From Bactericera cockerelli (Eukaryota; Arthropoda; Insecta; Hemiptera; Triozidae), in NCBI GenBank assembly GCA_024516035.1, contig CM044961.1, positions 12,685,800 through 12,749,799 on the forward strand: DNA of 64,000 nt, in the 5' to 3' direction. The position numbers were made by a program, and so were the translations under genes. Under the pieces are notes generated by a model that saw only the letters and a program-made list of their open reading frames with translations, searched no databases and was not told the origin of the DNA. How positions within the stretch are numbered: position 1 is the first letter of the stretch; every line of letters starts with the position of its first letter. This document shows, in pieces, positions 12,346-23,479 of the stretch.

Positions 12346-12419
12346 TCATCTAGTAAGTGGTTCTTGTTGCTCCTGCTTTCACTGCTGCTGCTATTGTTGT
12401 ATGGATACACCTGGGCCAC

Positions 12420-12600
12420 AGGGGGGGTCCATTTCGCCAGCACCACCACCTTTCAAATGTAATGTTTTTTTTTTTTACATGGGTATTTTGTGCTAATTTT
12501 GTGCTATTTTGTGCAGCAAACCCCGAATTTTGTTCTCAAACATTAAGGGCACTACGCCCATTTCAATTTGGTAGTGCTGGGGAAACGGTAGCACCACCAC
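12420..12600. repeat. Dispersed repeat with a second copy at 47,398-47,530
   Basis: GGTCCATTTCGCCAGCACCA and GTGCAGCAAACCCCGAATTT occur in both places, in the same orientation. Confidence 0.8.
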
Positions 12601-13123
12601 CTTCGAAAAGTAATATTTTAAATACAATCAGGGCTATTATGCGTTGGGTAAAGAGTAGGGTGATGAAAAATACTTGTAATGGTACTAATCCTCAGGTATG
12701 AAGTAGGAATGGTATCTATGAAATACTCGAATCCATATTGACTTTCAGGTAGGTACAGTTATTATCTACTTATCTACAAAGGTAGTGTTCGTCATGACAC
12801 CTATTGATTTTTTTGTGAATAAAGTTTGGGGAAAAAGTTCAATAAAAAAGAAACAGTAGTAGCATACGTGTTGTAGTGAAAACAAGTCATTAAAATATAT
12901 TTACATCGAATGTATTTTTTTTACAATAGATTTTTTTTTCTGAACTATTAGTTGGTATAATATGCAGAAAATGAGGTCTAGCTAGGTAGGTAGTATGGAT
13001 AAATTTGGTAATATTGTTTTATAAAAAATGCTTATGTTCGCGAAGCTCTGCTGTAAAATCTGTACATGCCTTAGAAGATTTTTTTTCATGAAATGAAATA
13101 CAATTTATATTTATTTTATTATG
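12601..13123. other. Non-coding AT-rich stretch
   Basis: I see nothing beyond poly(T) runs and TAGGTAGGTA motifs. Confidence 0.6.
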
Positions 13124-13258
13124 TTGCCGGGACATGACAAGTTGCCCTCCCCACTTGGGATTTTGACCACATAATAATACGTCTTAGGCTTACTGCTTTA
13201 ATAATGGGACTCAGTCCTAATCGGGCAGTGTGAATAAGGCGATATTATTATTATTATG
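13124..13258 (+). repeat. SINE family B tail (5' truncated)
   Basis: It starts within the head at GCCGGGACATGACAAG and ends at (TTA)n. Confidence 0.85.
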
Positions 13259-13789
13259 AATTTCGACAGCCAAACAATTTTAAAAGCTTATTGACTCATT
13301 CATTTTATGTATCTACAGTATAATATGTATTAGTTATAGTAAAAAATAATTGAATACCTACAATTTGGAGGTAGGAAATCTTAGACACATGTCTTTCCAG
13401 TAGCGATAAATTTTTGGTAAAAAAATCCGCCTTACTCGCGTTTCGAACCCAAATTCTCCGGTTCAAGATATATTGATTGGTGTTCATCTCTTCGCCACAA
13501 GGTTGATAAAAAGTTAATCATAAAATTATAATTGTATCAAGTTGACAAAATAATATTTGGTCCTCAAAATATTAGGTAAACTGGTAACAACCCCAAAAGA
13601 CAAACTTGTCTTCTTTTTGTTAAGAAATATCAAATATGTACAATCTTACATAAAGATTGAAATATTCCAGGGCAGGTTTCACACGGCCCAGGCTACTCGG
13701 GTGGACGTGGTTTCGAACATGGTCGACTGACCGCCCGTCCCAACAATGCTGATGCCCCCCTCGCCCCCGACAGGAGGGGGATGCCCGGA
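13259..13789 (-). other. Probable 3' UTR and downstream region of the membrane-protein gene
   Basis: GC-rich sequence continues to about 13,680 and then becomes AT-rich. No polyadenylation site is assigned. Confidence 0.45.
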
Positions 13790-14178
13790 TCAGTCAGGGT
13801 CATACCGACAGTCTATCCTCAATATCAGCACAACCGTCACCAAAATGATCCCACTCAACGCGCTCAAAACAATCGCTAGAATTAAAATATTCGTGTTGTA
13901 AACGAAACTTTCCGAAGGTGTTCCGAACCCACCCGTAGCAGTTCCGAATTCGCCCGTAGTCGTGTTCGGGTCTACGAAGATTGTCGAGAGAGATTGCACG
14001 AGCACTTCCGAAGCGAAGACGAGGAGGCTTATGTGAAGGAAGAGGACCAGGGTCCAGAGAATGGACAAGATGGCGGCGGTTTTGACAGTTGGGCCCAGAA
14101 AGCGGAAGTAGAGCCAGGGGTAGTCGCAAGAGGGAGACTTGTAGCCACTGAAGCCACGGGAGGTGTGGATGCTGCAGG
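13790..14178 (-). CDS. Terminal coding exon of a four-pass membrane protein
   Basis: This is the last coding exon of a gene on the minus strand, ending at a TGA at 13,790-13,792. A splice acceptor (TTTCCAG) precedes it at 14,179-14,180. The first two bases complete the codon left open by the exon at 19,661-19,775, giving an Ala codon, so the phases match. The encoded segment starts CSIHTSRGFSGYK and has two strongly hydrophobic stretches (from TAAILSILWTLVLFLH and from NILILAIVLSALSGIILV). They are separated by a Gly/Thr/Phe-rich loop with one N-glycosylation sequon (NTT). A short tail ends RIDCRYDPD. Local GC content is clearly above the surroundings, as expected for conserved coding DNA. 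I do not recognise the family; a tetraspan membrane protein is the safest description. An ATG-initiated ORF begins inside the exon at 14,068, but the open frame continues upstream to the acceptor, so that ATG is probably not the start. Confidence 0.75.
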
Positions 14179-14269
14179 CTGGAAACAGAGGGAAAAGAGT
14201 GGTGGGAAGTTAAATAATAAGGTTGAGTAAAGAAAAAAATCAGAGCAAAAAAATATTTTCTTTTACAAG

Positions 14270-14325
14270 AACGAACACAATACTTCCAATTTCTAATATT
14301 AGAAATGTCTCGGAAGTAAAATAAA
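14270..14325. repeat. Short palindromic repeat, copy 1
   Basis: ACTTCCAATTTCTAATATTA continues into AGAAATGTCTCGGAAGTAAA, an imperfect palindrome centred on TAATATTA. Confidence 0.75.
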
Positions 14326-14890
14326 TTTAATATGGATCACTCAGTACATGTTTATGTATCCAGGTATACATAGTGCGAGGAAACATTAAACTAAAAATTA
14401 TGCAAGACTCGCAAATGGACAATTGGACATCCCAATTTAGTAATTTACACATAAGTATGTTTTAAACTAGGTATTTACTTGAATTTACTTCAAACACCGT
14501 CCTATTATGTGTGCAATATTAAATACCTAGGTACCTATCTAGGGTTAAAAAAAATATATCTAGCAAAGAGATCTTTTTTTATTCTTCTTGTACCTTACCC
14601 ATGAAAACTATCTGTACCTAGAAGGAGTTACTACATATTATATTCCCAACATTGTTGTGTAATAACTCGCTTTTAACACCCAAGTTTCCTCACATTATAA
14701 CACTTCAACGCAGTCTGTAAAATACCATAGCTTTACATGAAGATACATCTTCATTACCATACACAACTTCCATTATTCTACTCAAGAAGTAAGTTAGAGT
14801 GCTTTCTAGACAAAACTTTCAACTCTGGAATTCTCGTGTGAACTTTCATATGAGGAGGCACTGGGGAGGGGGGGATGTGTTTGTACAGAG

Positions 14891-14957
14891 GTCATAGGAG
14901 AGGGGTATAGGTCATAGGAGAGGGGTATAGGTCATAGGAGAGGGGTGTAGGTCATGA
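14891..14957. repeat. 20-bp tandem repeat, about 3.3 copies
   Basis: GTCATAGGAGAGGGGTATAG is repeated three times, followed by a partial copy. Confidence 0.9.
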
Positions 14958-15055
14958 GTACTTTCGGGTGTCCCTAGGGTACCCTGAGGGGGCTGTAAAC
15001 AAACTTTTGATAGGGGACGTTTTTCTGACCCCTATCAAAACTTTGAGAAAGTAAA

Positions 15056-15449
15056 GAAACCAGAGATAGAGACAGAGAGAGCATAAAAAAAGTCCTGAAA
15101 AAACAGCAAAAAAAAAAAAAAAAAAAAAATAGAGAGAGAGAGGTATAATAAGAAAGACAGAATTAATTGAGAGAGGATATAAAAAAAAACCATAGAAAAC
15201 AGAAAAAAGGAAGAGAGAGGAAAAGACAGAACTAAGAGAGAAAGAGAAGATAATTATAGAAAGAGGAAAAGAAAATGAAAAGAACCATAGAAAATAGCGC
15301 GCAAGAGAGAGCGAAAATAATTTACTTAGGTCAACCTGAAAGCAGCAGGAAGAAAAAAAATAACGACGTAAATGTTCAAAAATGTTAAAACAGGAGGAAG
15401 AAAGGGGGGAGAGAGAATGAGAGAGAGAGAGAATGAGAGAGAGAAAATG

Positions 15450-15505
<56 letters not shown>

Positions 15506-15839
15506 TTGCAATAGTAAACACAAGTTACCAAAGGTCCAAACTTTCATTTTTAATAATGTAAGGGAGAATAAACTCTTTTCAGCAGAGCAAGAGAGAAATG
15601 AGAAGTATTGAGATGAGAGAGAGAGAAAAAAAGAGGGAGAGAGAAATAAATAGGGAGTAATTGAAATAGAGGACGAAGGAGAGAGGGAAAGACTAGGAGG
15701 AGAGAGGGGAAGAATAGGAGGAATAGAAAGGGAACAGTAACAGAGAAATGGAGATATAAAGTTATTTGGAAGAGAGAGAAAGCGAGAGAGAGAAAGAGAG
15801 AGAAAGAAAGAAAGAGAAAGATAGAGAGAGAGAAAGGAG

Positions 15840-15871
<32 letters not shown>

Positions 15872-16020
15872 AAGAGAATGAGAGAAAAATTGGGAGAAAG
15901 GAGATAGAGAAAAATTGGGAGAAAGAAAGAGAAAAATGGGAGAAAGAGAAAGAGAGAGAGAGAAAGAGGGAGAAAATTTGAGAAAAAGCTAAATAGGAGA
16001 GAGAAAATAATGAGAAAGAG
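15056..16020. repeat. GA-rich microsatellite region
   Basis: This is about 950 bp of (GA)n, GAGAAA and related motifs, with a pure (GA)n at about 15,455-15,495. It includes a poly(A) run at 15,109-15,129. ORFs on either strand are low complexity. It lies in the membrane-protein gene intron. Confidence 0.9.
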
Positions 16021-17108
16021 GGCGCAATGAATACACTCCTAGACTCAGGACATTTCAACGGTGTAAACAGAGGTCAATATTGAATGAGATGTTTCGTCAA
16101 AGGAAGCAGGTACAACGAGACGTGTGTAAATAATAAATCATGTAAGTTTTGAGGACATTTGAGTGAGGTCACTGGGGTGAAATATTATTCTTTCTGGATA
16201 CTTTTGAGGAACTAAGGACTTTTTGCATCTAAGACAGAAGACAAAAGTTCTCTAAGTCGTCACCGTAATCTATTGGGTTACCATCGGATTCCGGTGTGTG
16301 GCCCACTCATGCCTCGTGAGGAAAAATGATTCTGTTCATTCTGACTCCTCTACAGGTTCTACTGTAGACTGTCTAGTAGGGTGGGCCGAAAAAAGCGAAT
16401 TTTTGAATCGAGAATTTTAATAGCAAAATAAAGTTGCAGCATGGTCAGACGTTTCCAAAAATATAACTTTTGTCGAAATTGGATGTTATCTTCCACTGCC
16501 GCAAAGCGGTTGAAGTTTGGCGGAAAAGTCGAAAAATGGCATTTTGGACCCCACTTTAAGAAAATTATAAAAATAGCAGATGAACATCTAGGAAGCTCAA
16601 ATTTGTTTCAAATTACTCAATATGTGTTCTAATTTTATTTTTAGACTAAAAATAATGAGCTTTTTGAACTCTGTTCTGTATACAGGGTGATCCAAAATCA
16701 TGAAATACCACTTTTTTATGTGATTTATATGGGGTATATTATGTTTATATTTATTGAATTATTTGAATTAATCCTTCAATATTGGCAAACAATATCATCA
16801 AATATTAAATATATGATAGTGCTGGACAGTTTGGATGAAATTTACACTCTTCAGATGTACAGGGTGGCCAAAATTTTCATAAATTATGATGACTTTTTTA
16901 TGTACTTAGTTCATGGTTTTTTTTTACATTACAACCATGTAAATATTTTGTTAAGCAGTTTTTAGGGACATAAAATATAAATAAGGATTATAGAAAGGAT
17001 AATAAGACAGTCTCTTAACCAAGATATTCCGTATGGAGCCCAGGTGATTGATGGAAAGTCTTGGGTGGAAGGAAATTTTCACCCAACACAGTGCACCTTG
17101 GGAAATAT

Positions 17109-17997
17109 GTTGTATAGGGAACGTATTCCCTTATCGTTGTTGCAATTTTACCTTATAGTTTGACCATTCTATTTCCTGCATTATTATTATTAAAGAACTG
17201 TATAAGGTCTAGCTACCATGTGTATTAGGTGGCTACACCACGCGATGAAGCTCTCCCGAACCCTCCCAACAACGAATTTTTTTTATATCGCGTCTTTTGA
17301 TATCTTTCCGACCTAGTTCTTTGAGTCTCTCTGCATTTTAAGAGTTTTAATGGCTTATAATGGCGAATGGATTTCTGAGGTTATACATAGACATTACACC
17401 TATTTCCATTGGGAAAAAAAGCAATGATTTGGCAAAAATAACCAAATGGGTTCATAAAATATATCATATGTATATTATGCTGGTCTTTCATGACTTTTGT
17501 GGTTTCAGAAAAAAATAAAGTAGGTAAGTCCTTCAGATTAGAAAAATGCAAATCACTTTGGAATTGGTAACAAATAAACAACAACAACTGGTAGCTCAAG
17601 GGCAAAAATGTACCTTAAACAATGGCTTTTCTCTCGCGGAATAGCGATTGAATGTTACATCTATTTTGGGTATTGTGCCCAGTGGAAAATCATTGGAGGA
17701 GATTCCATTTAGTGTCTAATGAAATGTAAGCAAATTTACTGAACTTTTACTGATGAGCAAACAACTATATCATTAAAAAAATGTTACTTTACTTGTCTTA
17801 ATCACTTTCATGATATCACAACTACTCAAAATCGAGTTACTAAATCTACGCTGAATATAATAGGGCTTGAACCACCGACTTCCAGGTTAGAGGTTACAAA
17901 TACGCCGCCTTATTGATCAACAATATCATTAAATTATGTATACAGATAATTTGTTGATCTACTATTGTTTATGCTGCCACTCCAATGTTACTACGAG
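17109..17997. other. Spacer of the foldback element
   Basis: This is 889 bp of AT-rich sequence between the arms with no transposase. A short minus-strand ORF (17,381-17,605) has no recognisable motif. It carries a degenerate SINE copy at about 17,801-17,922, so the SINE arrived after the element or was captured with it. Confidence 0.7.
17801..17922 (-). repeat. SINE family A copy, degenerate
   Basis: It lies in the foldback spacer and has a short internal duplication GGTTAGAGGTTACAA. Confidence 0.75.
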
Positions 17998-18751
17998 ATA
18001 TTTCCCAAGGTGCACTGTGTTGGGTAAAAATTTCCTTCCACCCAAGACTTTCCATCAATCACCTGGGCTCCATGCGGAATATCTTGGATAAGAGACTGTC
18101 TTATTATCCTTTCTATAATCCTTATTTATATTTTATGTCCCTAAAAACTGCTTAGCAAAATATTTACATGGTTGTAAAGTAAAAAAAAACCATGAACTAA
18201 GTACATAAAAAAGTCATCATAATTTATGAAAATTTTGGCCACCCTGTACATCTGAAGAGTGTAAATTTCATCCAAACTGTCCAGCACTATCATATATTTA
18301 ATATTTGATGATATTGTTTGCCAATATTGAAGGATTAATTCAAATAATTCAATAAATATAAACATAAATAACCCCATATAAATCACATAAAAAAGTGGTA
18401 TTTCATGATTTTGGATCACCCTGTATACAGAACAGAGTTCAAAAAGCTCATTATTTTTAGTCTAAAAATAAAATTAGAACACATATTGAGTAATTTGAAA
18501 CAAATTTGAGCTTCCTAGATGTTCATCTGCTATTTTTATAATTTTCTTAAAGTGGGGTCCAAAATGCCATTTTTCGACTTTTCCGCCAAACTTCAACCGC
18601 TTTGCGGCAGTGGAAGATAACATCCAATTTCGACAAAAGTTATATTTTTGGAAACGTCTGACCATGCTGCAACTTTTTTTTGCTATTAAAATTCTCGATT
18701 CAAAAATTCGCTTTTTTCGGCCCACCCTACTGTCTAGTCAACTCACCCTCG

Positions 18752-19722
18752 AGTCTAATATACCCACTCCCAGATTGAACTGACCGCTACTTATTCATCT
18801 TACATCCAGGTCCAAATCACCCCAACATACCGGCTGCTACTACAGTGGATAGTGGATAGTCCGGCTAATATACCCTCTCCCAGATTGAACTGACCCCTAC
18901 TTATTCATCTTACATCCAGGTCCAATTCACCCCAACTTACCTGCTGCTACTACAGTGGATAGTCCGGCTAATATGCCCACACCCAGATGGAACTGACCCC
19001 TACTTATTCATCTTACAGCCAGGTCCAAATCACCCCAACTTACTTGCTGCTACCACAGTGACTAATCCGGCTAATATACCCACACCCAGATTGAACTGAC
19101 CCCTACTTATTCATCTTACATCCAGGTCCAATTCACCCCGACTTACCTGCTGCTACCACAGTGGATAGTCCGGCTAATATGCCCACTCCCAGATTGAACT
19201 GTCCCTACTTATTCATCTTACATCCAGGTCAAATTCACCCCGACTTACCTGCTGCTACTACAGTGGATAGTCCGGCTAATATACCCACTCCCAGATTGAA
19301 CTGACCCCTACCTATTCATCTTACATCTAGGTCCAATTCACCCCGACTTACCTGCTGCTACTACAGAGGATAGTCCGTATAATATGCCCACTCCTAGATT
19401 GAACTGACCCCTACTTATTCATCTTACAGCCAGGTCCAATTCACCCCAACTTACCGGCTGCTACTACAGTGGATAGTCCGGCTAATATGCGCACTCCCAG
19501 ATTGAACTGACCCCTACCTATTCATCTTACATCCAGGTCCAAATCACCCCAACTTACCGGCTGCTACTACAGTGGATAGTCCGGCTAATATGCCCACTCC
19601 TAGATTGAACTGACCCCTACTTATTCATTTTACATCCAGGTCCAAATCACCCTGACTTACCTGCTGCTACTACAGTGGATAGTCCGGCTAATATGCCCAC
19701 TCCCAGATTGAACTGACCCCGC
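18752..19722 (-). repeat. 103-bp tandem array built from an exon-intron boundary
   Basis: There are about nine units of 103 bp (one of 110, one of 102). On the minus strand each unit is 60 bp matching the end of the membrane-protein exon, a GT donor, and 43 bp of intron. Donors lie at 18,825, 18,935, 19,038, 19,141, 19,243, 19,346, 19,449, 19,552 and 19,655 (left ends). Eight are GTAAGT and the most distal is GTATGT. Confidence 0.9.
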
Positions 19723-19775
19723 TCCTCTATGAAAGCCACTGTCCCCATCACCAGAGCTGAGATACCGCACACGAT
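19661..19775 (-). CDS. Penultimate coding exon of the same membrane protein
   Basis: This is a 115-bp internal exon on the minus strand, preceded by an acceptor (AACATTCCAG at 19,776-19,785) and followed by a consensus donor G|GTAAGT (19,655-19,660). It is open for 38 codons plus one base. It begins IVCGISALVMGTVAFIEERG and continues with a second hydrophobic stretch, LGVGILAGLSTVVAA. The leftover G joins CC of the exon at 14,178 to give Ala, and hydrophobic segment two continues into that exon (AACSIHT). Together the two exons give four membrane segments. The exon must be preceded by others at higher coordinates, which I could not identify. The last 60 bp of this exon plus 43 bp of intron are tandemly repeated downstream, giving eight additional copies of the donor. 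Reading through this donor meets a stop within three codons (GGT AAG TCA GGG TGA), so only the first donor keeps the product intact. Confidence 0.7.
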
Positions 19776-19851
19776 CTGGAATGTTTAGAGACAAAGATAA
19801 TAATAATTTTAATTAATAACATAATTACCTATTCATATTACCTATTTTACC

Positions 19852-19996
19852 GACCTCACCAGCTTGATCGATGACCCGGCGGTCTTGTAACCTGGAGTTC
19901 GGTGTTTCAAGTCCCGGTTTCAGCGTGTATTTAGTAAAGCGAGTTTGAGTAATTGTGATATCACGAATGTGTTAAGACAAATATGATAACTTAAAG
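19852..19996 (+). repeat. SINE family A copy
   Basis: The head and tail are nearly complete, with B box GTTTCAAGTCCCGG and end CAAATATGATAACTT. Confidence 0.8.
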
Positions 19997-20639
19997 AAAA
20001 ACTTAATACCTATGACCTATTTTATTAATATTACTTCCGAGAAATTTATAATATTAGAAATCGGAAGTATTGTTTATTTTTAATAGGTAGGTGCAGACAG
20101 ACTAAATTTAATCATTGTATTAGGTACCTATTATGAATTTTGTACTAAGCATCGTACAAAATGTAACTACCTAATGAAATTATACATTCAGTGTTTAGTT
20201 AATGCTTCAGTTGCCTGGGTCAAACGTTTCAAAATATTGAACATGAACGAGCCTAGATTTTATGAACGCCCGGTATTTTAATGATTATGCATTGTGCTTT
20301 GATATAAGTTTTTATCGCCTAAATAATTATTGGCTTCACTCGTGTAACAAAACTGTAGCTTGAACTTATAAAATACCGTCTGTTTGTCTACTGAGAAAAT
20401 TCTTCAGTATCCTCCTTGCCTGTGAATAAGGCTAGTGGGAACAGCTTTATCAGTCATGAAGGAGAATCGAACTGACGATCTCAAGATTCAGAGATTGATG
20501 CATTTTGCATTATGTCAATTTATTAGCCTGTCCATTAGGAAAGGTCTATTAAAATTTTCTGTTAGGGCATCCCATTAAAAGCAAAAGGTCTAGTATCTTG
20601 AAAAACAGCTAGGGGAAAAATATATCGCCTTGCTTTCTA
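19997..20639. other. Non-coding stretch upstream of the penultimate exon
   Basis: It is presumed intron. No further exon was recognised. Confidence 0.5.
20030..20078. repeat. Short palindromic repeat, copy 2 (inverted)
   Basis: TTACTTCCGAGAAATTTATA continues into ATATTAGAAATCGGAAGTAT. Confidence 0.75.
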
Positions 20640-20825
20640 TTTTTCTCTTCCATATCCTTCTCTTCTGTGTCTACTTCTCTCTTTCTCCCTCTTTCCCTAC
20701 TTTTTCTCAATATCTTTCCCTTCTAGGATCCTGTTTCATTTCTGTTTCTCCCTCTCCTTCTTTCTCTCTTTCTCCTCCTCCCTATCTCTCTCTCTCTCTC
20801 TCTCTTTCTCTTTCTCTCTCTTCCG
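20640..20825. repeat. CT-rich microsatellite
   Basis: TCTCTC and TTTCTC runs are present. Confidence 0.8.
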
Positions 20826-21846
20826 CTAAACTTTACCCTTCTTTTGTATACTTGAGATATTTTTTAATAATAATTAAGATTTTTCAATTCGAAGCTTTTG
20901 CTCTTTCAGCTTCTTCACGTTTAATTTTCTTTCTGTAAACGTTACGTATTTTGAACGTAAATTATAATTCTTTTGTGATTAAAATTTCCACTTTCCCATT
21001 GTAATCTTCTTGTCTTGGCGGCCACTTGAAATAATTTATCCTTGAAAATTCCTTTTATTTTTTTACTATGTTTTTCGTTATTCTTTTATAGAGAATTAAA
21101 TTCGGAAATTTCCTGAAGGTGATGTTTTCATTCACATTTTTTATTTTTTAATTATAATGATTTTTTAAGTATAATAAAATTTCAAGACAAAAATATGGCA
21201 CTACTAAAACTCTTATACTAGGATTTTTGAAATGGACCTAAGCTGTTTTTGTGTTAACCGTAACTCTTTCAACCAACAATGTACCTGCTCAATACTTGTC
21301 TTCTCATTAGAAGCAGCGAGACAATACAACATCTTGCCTCCAACGAGGGTGTTCTATACTTCAAAATATGCCTACCTGTAACACCCTCAGCCTTAGCACC
21401 ACCGCGAAGGGGTAGACCTTGCCTCCAAGGAGGTGTTTCTTACTGGGGGAGGCGGGGGTGGGGGTCTCGAACTCTGATTGGAGGAGATCCGTTGAGTCTT
21501 TCCTCCTGGTTAGGGAGTTCTGAAATCAGAAGATTGAAGAATTATGTTTTAGATACGCGTAATATATTTTTCTGTAATAGTTGCTCGATTCTTTTTCCAT
21601 CATACATTTACAGGTCACCCCCCCCCCCATTTTTGAACAAAGAACCCTCAAATTCAGACAGTAAAAATAATACGTAAAAAAAACTTGTCAAGTAAATAAA
21701 AATAATAAATTAAACAGTTATGGCTTGTGGCTAGAAATAATTTAAACTAGTGGAGATGCTTATATCACCTTATTTAAATAATAATGAAACAGGAATAATA
21801 TGTCTCATTATTTCAGCAAAAAACACAAGATATTTTAAATATGTGG
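20826..21846. other. Non-coding stretch with a GC-rich patch
   Basis: The patch at 21,390-21,520 resembles repeat sequence (ACACCCTCAGCCTTAGCACC). The 132-codon ORF over it has no recognisable domain. Confidence 0.5.
21444..21466 (+). other. Possible G-quadruplex motif
   Basis: Runs of five, two, five and five G lie within 20 bases (GGGGGAGGCGGGGGTGGGGG). Confidence 0.5.
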
Positions 21847-21952
21847 TTTGAATCCCAAATGGAAGGATAACTTGTCATGTCCCGGCTGGATTTCGAACCC
21901 GCGACCTCTTGATTACCAAATTAACACAATGACAACTGTGCTATGTTCTGGG
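21847..21952 (-). repeat. SINE family B head, tail truncated
   Basis: CCCAAATGGAAGGATAACTT and TTTCGAACCCGCGACC match the family on the minus strand. Confidence 0.75.
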
Positions 21953-22140
21953 ACAGTATCTTCTTGCAAGTGTGTGGATTCAAAGGGAATAGTTTCAAAG
22001 AAAAATGACACAACTATTTTTTTAGGGTACCAATATGGTTAATATCTTAAGACGAGTAACTATAAGAGCAAGATAAATTTTCTCAGACTCTCAAGACCCG
22101 AGAGTTTGACAATTTTGAATAAAAAAACAATGCATAATCA

Positions 22141-22250
22141 ACTAAATCATCATTAACTTAATTATCATCAACTTACTCATCATCAACTTGATAATCAATA
22201 ACTTAATCATCATCAACTTAATAATCGTCACCTTAATCATCATCACTGAC
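22141..22250. repeat. 18-bp repeat rich in TAATCATCATCAACT
   Basis: About six degenerate copies are present. A poly(A) stretch and ATC triplets follow at 22,279-22,316. Confidence 0.75.
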
Positions 22251-22699
22251 TGTATGGAATGGCCTTGGCTACCATTGCCAAAAAAAAAAAAAAAAAAAAT
22301 CATCATCATCATCACTATCACAAACAACTTTTTCGTTTTCAGGAGAATGTTTTCATAAGAGGTTTTCAGATGGACCAATGTTTTCTTTTCACACCGTCTT
22401 CATCCCACTTCACATGTGACAGAAACAAATTCGTGACTAGTTTCACAACAGTTGAGAAAATATTGCAACACCAACAACAGCTTGTTTTCATTTGCGCAGA
22501 GAGAGTATACACTATTATTTCCATTTTTCCATTGTTATAATAATTATTTGTACTGTGTATAAATATGTCTATTTATATATGTATAATAAAGTGTTTAATA
22601 ATAATGATATTTATTATAGACTGGTTGGAGTTCCACAAGGGAAGCACCAATTATCACACCGACCTCTATTTAGATCTATTGAGACCAGATGATTCTAAT

Positions 22700-22890
22700 T
22701 CTGATGTACGTCCTGATTACCAGCTACCCACATTAACCTCACCCAGCCTGGGTAGGGCCGGAAATGACAGCATCACTGATTTAGATGGAACAGAATTTTC
22801 GTCGAAAAGTCTGTCCCAACCGGGAGTCAAACTCGGGAACTCTCGGGCAGTAGTCACAACCATTACGCCACGGAGTCTGGCTTTTTCAAG
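22700..22890 (-). repeat. SINE family G copy
   Basis: The tRNA-like head is on the minus strand (TGGCGTAATGGTTGTGACTA and GAGTTTGACTCCC). The body contains CAGCCTGGGTAGGGCCGGAA on plus. Confidence 0.75.
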
Positions 22891-23479
22891 TGTAACTAAA
22901 TTTCCAGTGGAATTGAAAATATCAATCTAAATCCAATTTGCCCGAGGTTGTGGATACATAAGTACCTGTACCTATATCCTGAAAGTGCAGTGACCTATTT
23001 ACTGTCCAAAGAAGTAAAAAAATGAAAATTACCCGGGTATAGAAATGGACCGACCCCGACAGAAACAATCAGGACGTGAGGACAGCGACAGCTAAGGGAT
23101 AGCTTTCGAATTTCAAGTGGCCATTTCACAAATGGTCCGCTATTTGTCTTTCCCCATTCGACACTCTGAATGGGTTTAGAAATTGTTTTAGATCTGGGAT
23201 GATATCCTTTTTTTTCTGCTTTTTTAAGCTCTCTGAAAATTTATTCTTCGTTTCGAGTGGTCATTTATAACCCGTAGGATATTACGAACAGATATCTTTC
23301 AGAATATTGATATCCGTGCCAGAAGCGCTTACAGATGAGTTTTATCAGAAAATGAGGAGAGGCCGTCATTGTTTTATTCCTCTTATAAATCAATACTAAA
23401 AGAAATTATTCAATTTGACAGTTTTTTCACTGGAATTTTTTATAGGTCCACAAATAAAAGAAATGCCCTATAGCCAGAA
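22891..23479. other. Non-coding stretch
   Basis: No gene is supported. Confidence 0.6.

Larger units (their letters stand above)
16377..18729. mobile_element. Foldback DNA transposon with 732-bp terminal inverted arms
   Basis: Two arms of 732 bp (16,377-17,108 and 17,998-18,729) are inverted copies with only about eight to ten differences seen by eye. The termini are TAGGGTGGGCCGAAAA, flanked by a perfect 8-bp target duplication CTGTCTAG (16,369-16,376 and 18,730-18,737). The terminal motif recurs inside each arm as CAGGGTGATCCAAAA (16,683) and CAGGGTGGCCAAAAT (16,860). An 8-bp duplication and TAGGG ends fit a hAT-like, non-autonomous foldback element. Small ORFs in the arms mirror each other and are not genes. 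Confidence 0.85.
14179..19660 (-). other. Intron of the membrane-protein gene
   Basis: This interval lies between donor 19,655-19,660 and acceptor 14,179-14,180. It is about 5.5 kb and holds the 103-bp boundary-duplication array, a foldback transposon, a SINE inside that transposon, and about 950 bp of GA-rich microsatellite. No further coding exon is needed in it because the flanking phases match. The boundaries are inferred from splice signals and frame, with no transcript evidence. Confidence 0.6.

Noticed and set aside
15952..16058. Serine-rich protein over the GA/CT tract at 15-16 kb
   Set aside because: Low-complexity translation within an intron.
16441..18725. Mirrored ORFs of 63-92 codons in the foldback arms as genes
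   Set aside because: They arise twice because the arms are inverted copies, and they contain no transposase motif.
22259..22540. 93-codon ORF with a His run
   Set aside because: It starts in SINE-tail sequence and runs through poly(A) and ATC repeats.
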